Source of the DNA: Acidicaldus organivorans
GTDB taxonomy: Bacteria; Pseudomonadota; Alphaproteobacteria; Acetobacterales; Acetobacteraceae
NCBI GenBank assembly: GCA_000759655.1
Contig: KN173883.1
Location: 23,553-32,504 of the forward strand
DNA length: 8,952 nt
Direction of reading: 5' to 3'
Made by a program: the position numbers and the translations under genes
Shown: positions 1-7,056 of the stretch, one piece after another
Layout of the letters: each line of letters begins with the position of its first letter
Numbering within the stretch: the first letter of the stretch is position 1
Notes under the pieces: generated by a model
What the model was told of the DNA's origin: nothing
Databases searched by the model: none
Seen by the model: only the letters and a program-made list of their open reading frames with translations

Positions 1-294
1 AAAGGTCGCGTTGCCGACGCCGGGGAGTTCGACCGGATACTGGAAGGCGAGGAAAATGCCGCGCGCGGCGCGCTCCTCTGGGCTCAAGGCGAGCAGGTCC
101 TCGCCATTGAAGCGGACCTCGCCCGCCTCGATGGTGTATCCCTCCCGCCCGGCGAGGATGTAGGAGAGGGTCGATTTGCCCGAGCCGTTCGGCCCCATGA
201 TGGCGTGCACCTCGCCTTGGGGCAGGGTGAGATCGAGCCCCCTGAGGATCGGCTTGCCGTCGATGCTGGCCCAGAGTCCGCGAATTTCGAGCAT
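1..294 (-). CDS. sufC: SufC, Fe-S assembly ATPase (5' part, truncated by window)
   Basis: ABC-type ATPase of the SUF iron-sulfur assembly complex. It works in the cytoplasm with SufB and SufD, where ATP-driven dimerisation opens the SufBCD scaffold. The first 98 codons are visible and the reading frame runs off the left edge. The protein begins MLEIRGLWASIDGKPIL and has a Walker A loop GPNGSGKST at residues 34-42. A Q-loop segment FQYPVELPGV lies at residues 84-93, in a form characteristic of SufC rather than transporter ATPases. The signature, Walker B and H-loop lie outside the window. The start is well supported: an AGGAG ribosome-binding site overlaps the TGA stop of sufB, and only 10 bases separate the two genes. 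It is therefore the third gene of the Rrf2-sufB-sufC operon and probably translationally coupled to sufB. Identity is clear from motifs and context. Confidence 0.95.
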   Translation of the reverse strand, partial: MLEIRGLWASIDGKPILRGLDLTLPQGEVHAIMGPNGSGKSTLSYILAGREGYTIEAGEVRFNGEDLLALSPEERAARGIFLAFQYPVELPGVGNATF

Positions 295-304
295 GTTCTT
301 CTCC

Positions 305-1788
<1,484 letters not shown>

Positions 1789-1792
<4 letters not shown>

Positions 1793-2265
1793 CTGGCGTT
1801 CCCGTAAGAAGGTGAATCGGCAGGGGCGAGCCACAGCGCCTCGCGCCGGACGGTGGCGCGCTGGGCGCCTTCGGCCATGGCGGCGAGCGAGATGCCTTCG
1901 AGTGCGCCGCGCAGCGCGGCGTTGACCTCGGACCAGCGCCCGCCCATCGGGCAGCATTCGACCTGGCCGCAGGTCACCGCGCTTCCCTCCACGCAGGCGG
2001 TGAGCGCGATCGGCCCTTCGAGCGCGGCGATCACCTCGGCGATCGAGATGGCATCGAGCGGGCGGGTGAGGCGGTAGCCGCCGCGCGCCCCGCGCAGCGA
2101 GGCGGCAAGCCCCGCGGTGGCGAGCGCCTTGAGGAGCTTGGCCACGGTCGGTTCGGGCACGCCGGTGGCAGCCGCGATGCCGGAAGCGGTCTGCACCTCG
2201 GGCCCGCGCCCGAGCTGGACCAGCACCACCACCGCATAATCCGTCATCCGCGAGATACGCAGCAT
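1789..2265 (-). CDS. Rrf2-family SUF-operon regulator (IscR/SufR-like)
   Basis: A 158-aa winged-helix transcription factor of the Rrf2 family, closest by eye to the 'SUF system Fe-S cluster assembly regulator' group. The N-terminus [18 protein letters not shown] is diagnostic of that group. A helix-turn-helix covers roughly residues 25-50 ([22 protein letters not shown]), and the wing is RGARGGYRL at 58-66. Four cysteines, C91, C99, C104 and C105, sit in the loop where IscR-type proteins bind an Fe-S cluster, so cluster sensing is a reasonable inference. The ATG at 2265 was chosen because it gives the family N-terminus. AGGAG lies immediately before it and GGGG slightly further upstream. A TTG start at 2322 would lie inside the putative operator and adds no family sequence. 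The gene is first in the operon with sufB and sufC and overlaps sufB by 4 bases. It probably autoregulates through the palindrome at 2308-2330. Confidence 0.9.
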
Positions 2266-2307
2266 CTCCTGCCCCGTCCGCCAGAGCCTCGAGGGCCCCG
2301 CCGTGGA

Positions 2308-2330
2308 ATGTGGACTAATCAAGTCCAGAT
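2308..2330 (-). promoter_or_regulatory. Putative Rrf2/IscR-type operator upstream of the suf operon
   Basis: On the minus strand two perfect 6-base arms, TGGACT and AGTCCA, flank a 5-base A/T-rich spacer (TGATT). The dyad extends by AT on each outer side after one mismatch, giving a 23-base palindrome centred near 2319, about 54 bases upstream of the regulator start. The core GACT-N5-AGTC has the same arm sequence and spacing as the established E. coli IscR type-1 site. This is inferred to be the autoregulatory operator. A possible -35-like TTGACG lies upstream near 2360, but no convincing -10 could be assigned in this GC-rich context. Confidence 0.6.
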
Positions 2331-2526
2331 AGGCTGGAGATGGCCCCTTCGCGCCCGCCCGTCAAGAGCGGGGGCGCGGATGAGAAGGGGTGGAGGGCTG
2401 GCCGGCACGCCCCTCCGGGCTTAGGCTTCTGGGGAGAGGCCGCGCCGTCCCCGCATGGTGCGGACTTGGGTGGAAAAGGTCCCGGCTGGAGAGCCGGATG
2501 CAAAACGGCAAGAGGAGGAAGATGCC
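2331..2526. other. Intergenic region between the suf operon and the divergent SDR gene
   Basis: No gene is supported here. It holds the presumed divergent promoters, but no -35/-10 pair stands out on the plus strand. Visible structures are a GC-rich imperfect inverted repeat (GCGCCC at 2351-2356 with GGGCGC at 2372-2377) and a small perfect hairpin (CCGGCT/AGCCGG, 2482-2497, loop GGAG) just before the SDR ribosome-binding site AGGAGG at 2513-2518. Open frames crossing this region start without ribosome-binding sites and resemble no family. Confidence 0.5.
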
Positions 2527-3462
2527 ATGAGCCAGTCCAGTAGCCCGCAACGTCCCCTGCTCGAGGGCAAGGTCGCCGTGGTGAGCGGCGCCGGCGGGGG
2601 GATCGGCCGCGAGATCGCCCTCGCCATGGCGCTGGCCGGCGCCCGCGTCATCATCAACGACATCGGCGCCTCGCTCACCGGCGAGGGGCAATCCGCCTCG
2701 CCCGCCGAAGAGACCCGCGCCATCATCCGCCAACGCGGCGGCGAGGCGGAGATCAATACCGACAGTGTGGCGGAATGGGGATCGGCCCGGCGAATCGTCG
2801 AGTCGGCGCTCGATCATTTCGGCCGCATCGACATCGTGGTCAACAACGCCGGTATCCTGCGCGACGTCATCTTCCACAAGATGACGCCGGAGGACTGGCT
2901 TTCCGTGATCAACGTCCATCTCAATGGGAGTTTCTTCCTCTCCCGCGCCGCGGCTGAATATTTCCGCCGCCAGGAGAGCGGCGCCTATGTGCACATGACC
3001 AGCACGTCGGGGCTGATCGGCAATTTCGGCCAGGCCAATTACGCGGCGGCGAAACTCGGCATCGTGGCGCTCTCCAAATCGATCGCGCTCGACATGAAAC
3101 GTTACAATGTCCGCTCCAACTGCATCGCGCCATTCGCCTGGAGCCGGATGACGAGCTCGATCCCGGCCGAGACGCCGGAGCAGAAGGCGCGGGTGGAGAA
3201 GATCAAGCAGATGACGCCCGAGAAGAACGCGCCGATGGCGGTCTATCTCGCCTCCGATGCGGCGCGTGAGATCACCGGCCAGGTCTTCGCGGTGCGCCAC
3301 AACGAGATCTTCCTGATGAGTGCGCCGCGCCCGATCCGCTCTGTGCATCGGAGCGAGGGCTGGACGCCGGAGACGATCGCCGAGCACGCCATTCCGGCGC
3401 TGCGCGATGCGTTCATGCCACTCGACCGTTCGGGCGAGGTGTTTTCCTGGGACCCGATCTGA
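2527..3462 (+). CDS. Short-chain dehydrogenase/reductase, hydroxyacyl-CoA dehydrogenase-like
   Basis: A 311-aa NAD(P)-dependent oxidoreductase of the SDR family. The Rossmann nucleotide motif GAGGGIG is at residues 21-27, NNAG at 106-109, and the catalytic set is N129, S159, Y172 and K176 (YAAAK). Asp45 at the end of the second beta strand (IINDIG) suggests NAD(H) rather than NADP(H). Segments such as VVNNAGILRD and TSTSGLIGNFGQANY strongly resemble the (3R)-hydroxyacyl-CoA dehydrogenase domain of peroxisomal MFE-2/17-beta-HSD type 4 and its stand-alone bacterial relatives, so fatty acyl-CoA or similar 3-hydroxyacyl substrates are likely but unproven. The C-terminal part (about residues 258-311, ending FSWDPI) extends past the SDR core, as in those relatives. 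Start chosen at ATG 2527 because AGGAGG lies 8 bases upstream; an in-frame GTG at 2455 lacks such a site. The gene is monocistronic, divergent from suf and convergent with the first porin. Confidence 0.85.
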   Translation: MSQSSSPQRPLLEGKVAVVSGAGGGIGREIALAMALAGARVIINDIGASLTGEGQSASPAEETRAIIRQRGGEAEINTDSVAEWGSARRIVESALDHFGRIDIVVNNAGILRDVIFHKMTPEDWLSVINVHLNGSFFLSRAAAEYFRRQESGAYVHMTSTSGLIGNFGQANYAAAKLGIVALSKSIALDMKRYNVRSNCIAPFAWSRMTSSIPAETPEQKARVEKIKQMTPEKNAPMAVYLASDAAREITGQVFAVRHNEIFLMSAPRPIRSVHRSEGWTPETIAEHAIPALRDAFMPLDRSGEVFSWDPI

Positions 3463-3487
3463 GGTTGCGGCCAGAGGCAAAGAAAAA

Positions 3488-3512
3488 CCCCGGCCCCCAT
3501 GAGGGGCCGGGG
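3488..3512 (-). terminator. Intrinsic terminator of porin 1 (possibly bidirectional)
   Basis: A perfect 10-base-pair stem (CCCCGGCCCC with GGGGCCGGGG) closes a 5-base loop. On the minus strand it is followed at once by TTTTTCTTTG, a classical U-tract, and it lies about 35 bases past the stop of porin 1. On the plus strand, past the SDR stop, the stem is followed by CAAAAG, so SDR termination would be weaker. Confidence 0.88.
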
Positions 3513-3546
3513 CAAAAGACGAACTCTCTTCCTTCCGGCGCTGGCG

Positions 3547-5007
3547 TCAGTTGACGCGGGCGAGCGTCGGCAGGCCGAGCAGGTCGGGCAGCACGATGAC
3601 CAGCGCCCCGCCCACTTCGGAGGCGTTCTTGATCCGGCTGTTGGTGGCCGGATTGATGCCCTGCGGATTGACGATGTATTCGTAATAGGGCTGCAGGACC
3701 AGCCCCGGCGCCATCGCGAACATGTAGTTGATCTGATACATCTCCGTCGTCGGCGAGACGCCGGCAAAGGTGTTGCCTGCGGCGATCCGGTAATATTCGG
3801 CGACGAAGTTCAGGTAATCGTTGGGACGGCTCGCCGCCGGCCCACGCCAGACGAAGCCGCCGTCGATCTCGGTCTGGATGGGCGCGACGCCCGTCACGCC
3901 GGTAGCATTTCTCGCTCCCGTGACCATCGTCTCGATCTCGCCGAACAGGGTGATGCCCCGCTTCGAGTTCATATCCGGGCGATAGACCATCTGCGCGGCC
4001 TGCGCCCACACGCCCTCAAGCACGCCTCCCCGGGTCTGATCGAAATTTTGCGGATTGTAGCTGTTGTAGAACCCGCCGACGTCATACTGGCTGGGATAGG
4101 CGGAAGAGCTGAAATCGGTCTTGTAGCCCGCCTCGACCGGCACGAAGACGCCGTCATCGTGCGACATGGCGAGGTTCCAGCCCTCGTTGCTGCGGTTGTA
4201 GAAGCCGTCCGAATCGGTCGCTTCCGCCGCGATGCGCAGATAGGTCTGCAGGGTCGGCTTCAGGCTGATCCGCGCGCCCCAGGACGAGACCGGGAAGGCG
4301 GCGTTGAAGTCGTTATAGTAGAAGAAGGTGGTGTTGGCGCAGGTGTAATCGACGAAGTTACAGGAGAAGTCGAAGGTGTCGAAGTCGCCGAGATCGTTGA
4401 TGCGTCCGACCAGGATCCGCAGATGATCGTTGAACAGGCTCTGATCCCAGTCCAGTTCGCCGAGGCGGAAGGCGGCATTCGGACCATAGACGTAGCTGTC
4501 ATCGAGGTAGGTGCCGACCCAGTGGCCGTAAGGATTGGGCCCACTCCGGTCATCGACGTAGAAGTGGATCTGGGCGCCCTGAATGCCCAGGATCTTCTGC
4601 ATGTCGAGGTTGATGCCAATGGTCGCGTCGCCATCGGAGGCGGCGCCGTTACGGATGCCGCCGCCCGCGTTGTAGTTGGTGATGTTGACGTAGCTGCCGT
4701 CGATGTAGATGCCGTAATTGGCCAGCGCCTGCCCGAAGGACTTCCCATACTGCAGGTTGAACAGGTAGCCCTGGTTGTCGGACGAACCCTGGGCCGGGTT
4801 CACCACGAGGCCCGACATGTCAGCCGGAGCCTGCGACGCATCGGCCGCCGACAGCGCCGGGATCTGATCCTGCGCGTCGCGGGCATGCTCGAGCGAGACG
4901 AGATAGGCGGACTGGGCGTGCGCCTGGCTCGCGCCGAGCGCCAGAACCACCGCCGCCACCGCGCCCACCCAAAGGGGCGCACGGGTCTTGGTCTGGGTTG
5001 AAGTCAT
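3547..5007 (-). CDS. OprB-family carbohydrate porin, paralogue 1
   Basis: A 486-aa outer-membrane beta-barrel porin of the OprB (carbohydrate-selective porin) family, expected to let sugars or other small solutes diffuse into the periplasm. A Sec signal peptide is clear: basic N-region, hydrophobic core at about 11-26, and cleavage after AHA31. Family-like stretches include RNGAASDGDATIGINLDMQK (119-138), the RINDLGDFDTFDFSCNF segment (202-218) and SSAYPSQYDVGGFYNSY (301-317). Two cysteines, C216 and C223, are close enough for a periplasm-formed disulfide. The start at 5007 gives the signal peptide directly and has a GGAAGGGAAA ribosome-binding region shared with porin 2. The last residues are LGLPTLARVN, not the aromatic residue usual for outer-membrane barrels. 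It is a close tandem paralogue of the gene at 5263-6777. The true substrate cannot be read from sequence. Confidence 0.9.
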   Translation of the reverse strand: MTSTQTKTRAPLWVGAVAAVVLALGASQAHAQSAYLVSLEHARDAQDQIPALSAADASQAPADMSGLVVNPAQGSSDNQGYLFNLQYGKSFGQALANYGIYIDGSYVNITNYNAGGGIRNGAASDGDATIGINLDMQKILGIQGAQIHFYVDDRSGPNPYGHWVGTYLDDSYVYGPNAAFRLGELDWDQSLFNDHLRILVGRINDLGDFDTFDFSCNFVDYTCANTTFFYYNDFNAAFPVSSWGARISLKPTLQTYLRIAAEATDSDGFYNRSNEGWNLAMSHDDGVFVPVEAGYKTDFSSSAYPSQYDVGGFYNSYNPQNFDQTRGGVLEGVWAQAAQMVYRPDMNSKRGITLFGEIETMVTGARNATGVTGVAPIQTEIDGGFVWRGPAASRPNDYLNFVAEYYRIAAGNTFAGVSPTTEMYQINYMFAMAPGLVLQPYYEYIVNPQGINPATNSRIKNASEVGGALVIVLPDLLGLPTLARVN

Positions 5008-5163
5008 CAGCGTTTCCCTTCCTCGGGTTGTGTCGTTTCGGAAACCTGCCCCTCCCTCGCGGGAGGAGAGACGAGGCGAGGCCCGCAGGCCCCTCTCGCC
5101 TCCGTGATATGAAAGCGATTTCCGCGACCGGGAAAAGGGGAAACGATGTGAACAAAAGAAGAA
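5008..5163 (-). promoter_or_regulatory. Structured 5' leader of porin 1
   Basis: Two perfect hairpins lie between the upstream terminator and the porin 1 ribosome-binding site. The first has 8 base pairs (plus-strand arms 5073-5080 and 5095-5102), with further GGC/GCC pairing possible in its loop. The second has 6 base pairs with a 4-base loop (CCTCCC 5051-5056, GGGAGG 5061-5066). They may influence mRNA stability or translation. No -35/-10 pair could be identified with confidence. No small coding region is supported. Confidence 0.4.
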
Positions 5164-5200
5164 CAACAGGCGGGGAGACGCAAAAACTCCCCACCTGTTG
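5164..5200 (-). terminator. Intrinsic terminator downstream of porin 2
   Basis: A 14-base-pair stem (plus-strand arms 5164-5177 and 5187-5200, one G-T wobble, 9-base loop) is followed on the minus strand by a U-rich tail, TTCTTCTTTTGTT. It would end transcription coming from porin 2 before the porin 1 leader. Its 5' arm on the minus strand is made from the conserved upstream element at 5180-5208. Confidence 0.75.
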
Positions 5201-5208
5201 CAAATCCG
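5180..5208 (-). repeat. Conserved porin-upstream element, copy 1
   Basis: A 29-base element matching 6956-6984 at 25 of 29 positions, both read on the minus strand. The shared core is TTTGCAACAGG followed, 20 bases from the first TTGC, by a second TTTTTGC. It lies about 190 bases upstream of the porin 1 start codon. The two TTGC half-sites fall two helical turns apart, a spacing compatible with an operator, though this is inference. Confidence 0.55.
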
Positions 5209-5214
5209 CACCAC

Positions 5215-5242
5215 CCCCGTCCGCGGGGCACCGCGGACGGGG
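5215..5242 (-). terminator. Strong GC-rich hairpin just past the porin 2 stop
   Basis: A perfect 12-base-pair stem (CCCCGTCCGCGG with CCGCGGACGGGG, loop GGCA on the plus strand) begins 20 bases after the porin 2 stop codon. No U-tract follows directly, so alone it may act as a transcript-stabilising end or the first part of a tandem terminator with the hairpin at 5164-5200. Confidence 0.6.
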
Positions 5243-5262
5243 AGGTCAAATAGAGGCTGGCC

Positions 5263-6777
5263 TCAGTTGACGCGGGCGAGCGTCGGCAGACCGAGCAGGT
5301 CGGGCAGGGCGATCTGCAGCATCCCGCCCACCTCGCTCGCGTTCTTCACCCGTGAGGCTACGAACCCACCGGGATTGGGGTTGATGATGTATTCAAAGAA
5401 CGGCCCAAGAGTGAGGCCGGGCGCCAGCGCCGCATTGTAGTCCACCTGAACGACCTCCATGTCGCCCGTGAGGCGCGTGCCCCCCGCCTGAACCACCGTC
5501 CCGGTCTCGTAGTTCACCATCTGGTTGCCGATCTTGTAGTACTCGACGATGAAGTTCAGCGTGTCATTGGGACGGCTCGCCGCGGGGCCCCGCCAGACGA
5601 GACCAGCATCGATTTCATCCTGGATCGGCACATAGCCGGTCACCATCGACTCGATCTCGCCGAACACCGTGATGCCGCGCTTGGAGTTCATGTCAGGGCG
5701 ATAGACCATCTGCGCCGCCTGCGCCCAGACGCCGATCCTGGGCGTCGAGGTCGAGATGTTGGCGAGCGGCTGCAGCATGCTGTTCTTCGCCATCATCGCC
5801 CCGGCATAGTTGTATTCGCCGCTGTTGTAGAAGCCGCCGATGTCATACTGGCTGGGATAGGCAGATGAGCTGAAATCGGTCTTGTAACCCGCCTCGACCG
5901 GCACGAAGACGCCGTTGTCGTGCGTCATCGCGAGGTTCCAGCCCTCGTTGTTGGCATTGTAGAAGCCATCCCCATCCGAGGCCTCTGCCGCGATCCGGAG
6001 GTAGGTCTGCAGCGTCGGCTTGAAGGTAATCCGCCCGCCCCAGGCCGAGACCGGATCGGCCGAGTTCGAGTCGTTGAAGTAGAAGAAGGAGGTGTTGGCG
6101 CAGGTGTAGTCTACGAAGTTACAGGCGAAATCGAAGGTATCGAAGTCACCGAGGTCGTTGATGCGCCCGACCAGGATCCGCACATGGTCATTGAACAGGC
6201 TCTGGTCCCAGTCGAGCTCGGTGAGGCGGAACGCATCATTCGGCCCATAGACGAAGCTGTTGTCGAGCCCCACCCCGGCCCAGTGGCCATAGGCGTTGGG
6301 CCCCTGCCGGTCATCGACATAGAAGTGGATCTGGGCGCCCTGGATGCCCATGATCTTCTGCATGTCGAGGTTGATGCCGAGCGTGGCGTCGCCATCGGAG
6401 GCAGCGCCGTTACGGAGCCCGCCGCCCGCGTTGTAGTCGGTGATGTTGATGTAGCTGCCGTCGATGTAGATGCCGTAATTGGCCAGCGCCTGGCCGAGTG
6501 ACTTCCCGAACTGCAGGTTGAACAGATAACCTTGGCTGTCGGGCGAGCCTTGGGTCGGGCTCACCGCCAGCGTCTGGTCATCGAGGCCGACCGGCGCCTG
6601 CGAACTGTTCTGCCCCTGCTGCGGGATCTGGTCGTGGTCATTCCGGCTCTGCAGGATGGAGTAGAGATAGGCCCCCTGGGCGTGCGCCTGGCTCGCCCCG
6701 AAAGCCAGCACCGCGCTCGCCACGGCCCCGATCCAGGCCGGCGCACGGCGCCAAAAACGGATCTCACCTTGCTTCAT
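5263..6777 (-). CDS. OprB-family carbohydrate porin, paralogue 2
   Basis: A 504-aa OprB-type outer-membrane porin, collinear with and strongly similar to the gene at 3547-5007 over its whole mature length. The signal peptide (basic residues FWRRAPAW, hydrophobic core about 15-28) ends AHA33. The family-like segments are kept: RNGAASDGDATLGINLDMQK (122-141), RINDLGDFDTFDFACNF and SSAYPSQYDIGGFYNS. The cysteine pair is C219 and C226. The differences are concentrated in a few stretches: a longer insert at 320-349, a shortened loop near 380-384, and a longer different segment at 416-440. These are probably surface or pore loops. The C-terminus LPDLLGLPTLARVN is identical to that of porin 1 and again lacks a terminal aromatic. 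The start at 6777 is fixed by the signal peptide and the GGAAGGGAAACC ribosome-binding region. The gene is divergent from epmB. Substrate unknown. Confidence 0.9.
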   Translation of the reverse strand: MKQGEIRFWRRAPAWIGAVASAVLAFGASQAHAQGAYLYSILQSRNDHDQIPQQGQNSSQAPVGLDDQTLAVSPTQGSPDSQGYLFNLQFGKSLGQALANYGIYIDGSYINITDYNAGGGLRNGAASDGDATLGINLDMQKIMGIQGAQIHFYVDDRQGPNAYGHWAGVGLDNSFVYGPNDAFRLTELDWDQSLFNDHVRILVGRINDLGDFDTFDFACNFVDYTCANTSFFYFNDSNSADPVSAWGGRITFKPTLQTYLRIAAEASDGDGFYNANNEGWNLAMTHDNGVFVPVEAGYKTDFSSSAYPSQYDIGGFYNSGEYNYAGAMMAKNSMLQPLANISTSTPRIGVWAQAAQMVYRPDMNSKRGITVFGEIESMVTGYVPIQDEIDAGLVWRGPAASRPNDTLNFIVEYYKIGNQMVNYETGTVVQAGGTRLTGDMEVVQVDYNAALAPGLTLGPFFEYIINPNPGGFVASRVKNASEVGGMLQIALPDLLGLPTLARVN

Positions 6778-6955
6778 GGTTTCCCTTCCTTCGCGTTGAA
6801 GCGATCCCTCGTCTGAACGATATGCTCGTTTACACGATATGATCGCTGATCGAGTCATAACGAAGACTCTCATCATCCGTCTGACCGTGTCTATGATTAA
6901 ATATCGTTCTCCGGAAAATTCATAGGGGCTGTCCTGGCTGTCGTGCCCCCTTGCG
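6778..6955 (-). promoter_or_regulatory. AT-richer leader/promoter region of porin 2 with ACGATATG repeats
   Basis: This stretch is visibly less GC-rich than its surroundings. On the plus strand it holds two direct copies of ACGATATG 17 bases apart (6817-6824 and 6834-6841). It also holds a 9-base inverted pair, GAACGATAT at 6815-6823 and ATATCGTTC at 6901-6909. The block around 6895-6925 contains TATTTAAT on the minus strand and could include a -10 element, but no matching -35 was found with confidence. It is the likely site of the porin 2 promoter and its regulation. Confidence 0.45.
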
Positions 6956-6984
6956 GCAAAAAATCCACCCCTGTTGCAAAACCG
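6956..6984 (-). repeat. Conserved porin-upstream element, copy 2
   Basis: Partner of the element at 5180-5208 (25 of 29 identical). It sits about 195 bases upstream of the porin 2 start, nearly the same distance as copy 1 from porin 1. Here it does not form the long terminator stem seen in copy 1, so its conservation is not explained by termination. It also lies about 75-100 bases upstream of the divergent epmB start. Confidence 0.55.
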
Positions 6985-7056
6985 CCACACCATCGAGACG
7001 GCGCCGGCGCGTCTGCCCCCTCGACAGCGCGCCCGCCATCGCCCATCTCCCCGCCC

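Larger units (their letters stand above)
3543..6984 (-). repeat. Tandem duplication of a porin unit (leader element plus gene)
   Basis: Two direct, same-strand units of about 1.7 kb: 3543-5208 and 5259-6984. Similarity runs from a few bases past each stop codon (CTGGC-TCAGTTGACGCGGG on the plus strand) through the coding regions, and reappears at the ribosome-binding sites and in the 29-base upstream element. The 5' leaders between have diverged. This points to an old tandem duplication with purifying selection, or local gene conversion, over the coding core. Confidence 0.75.

Noticed and set aside
2266..2322. TTG start at 2322 extending the Rrf2 regulator by 19 residues
   Set aside because: The extension overlaps the palindrome, has no ribosome-binding site, and the family N-terminus MLRIS begins at 2265.
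2362..3480. Minus-strand 372-codon frame opposite the SDR gene
   Set aside because: The Arg/His-rich composition is typical of antisense reading of GC-rich genes, while the opposite strand has full SDR motifs and a good ribosome-binding site.
3488..3512. Plus-strand terminator for the SDR gene
   Set aside because: The stem is strong but CAAAAG follows on the plus strand with no U-tract, so it was assigned mainly to the minus-strand porin, leaving weak bidirectional action as a possibility.
3499..5001. Plus-strand 500-codon frame opposite porin 1
   Set aside because: Its Val/Asp/Arg-rich repetitive sequence mirrors the antisense frame of porin 2 at 5920-6501, as expected from paralogous shadows rather than a gene.
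5180..5214. Sigma-54 promoter suggested by TGG...TTGCA upstream of porin 1 and porin 2
   Set aside because: The GG-to-GC spacing is 9 bases in one copy and 12 or 7 in the other, not the required 10, so it does not fit the -24/-12 pattern.
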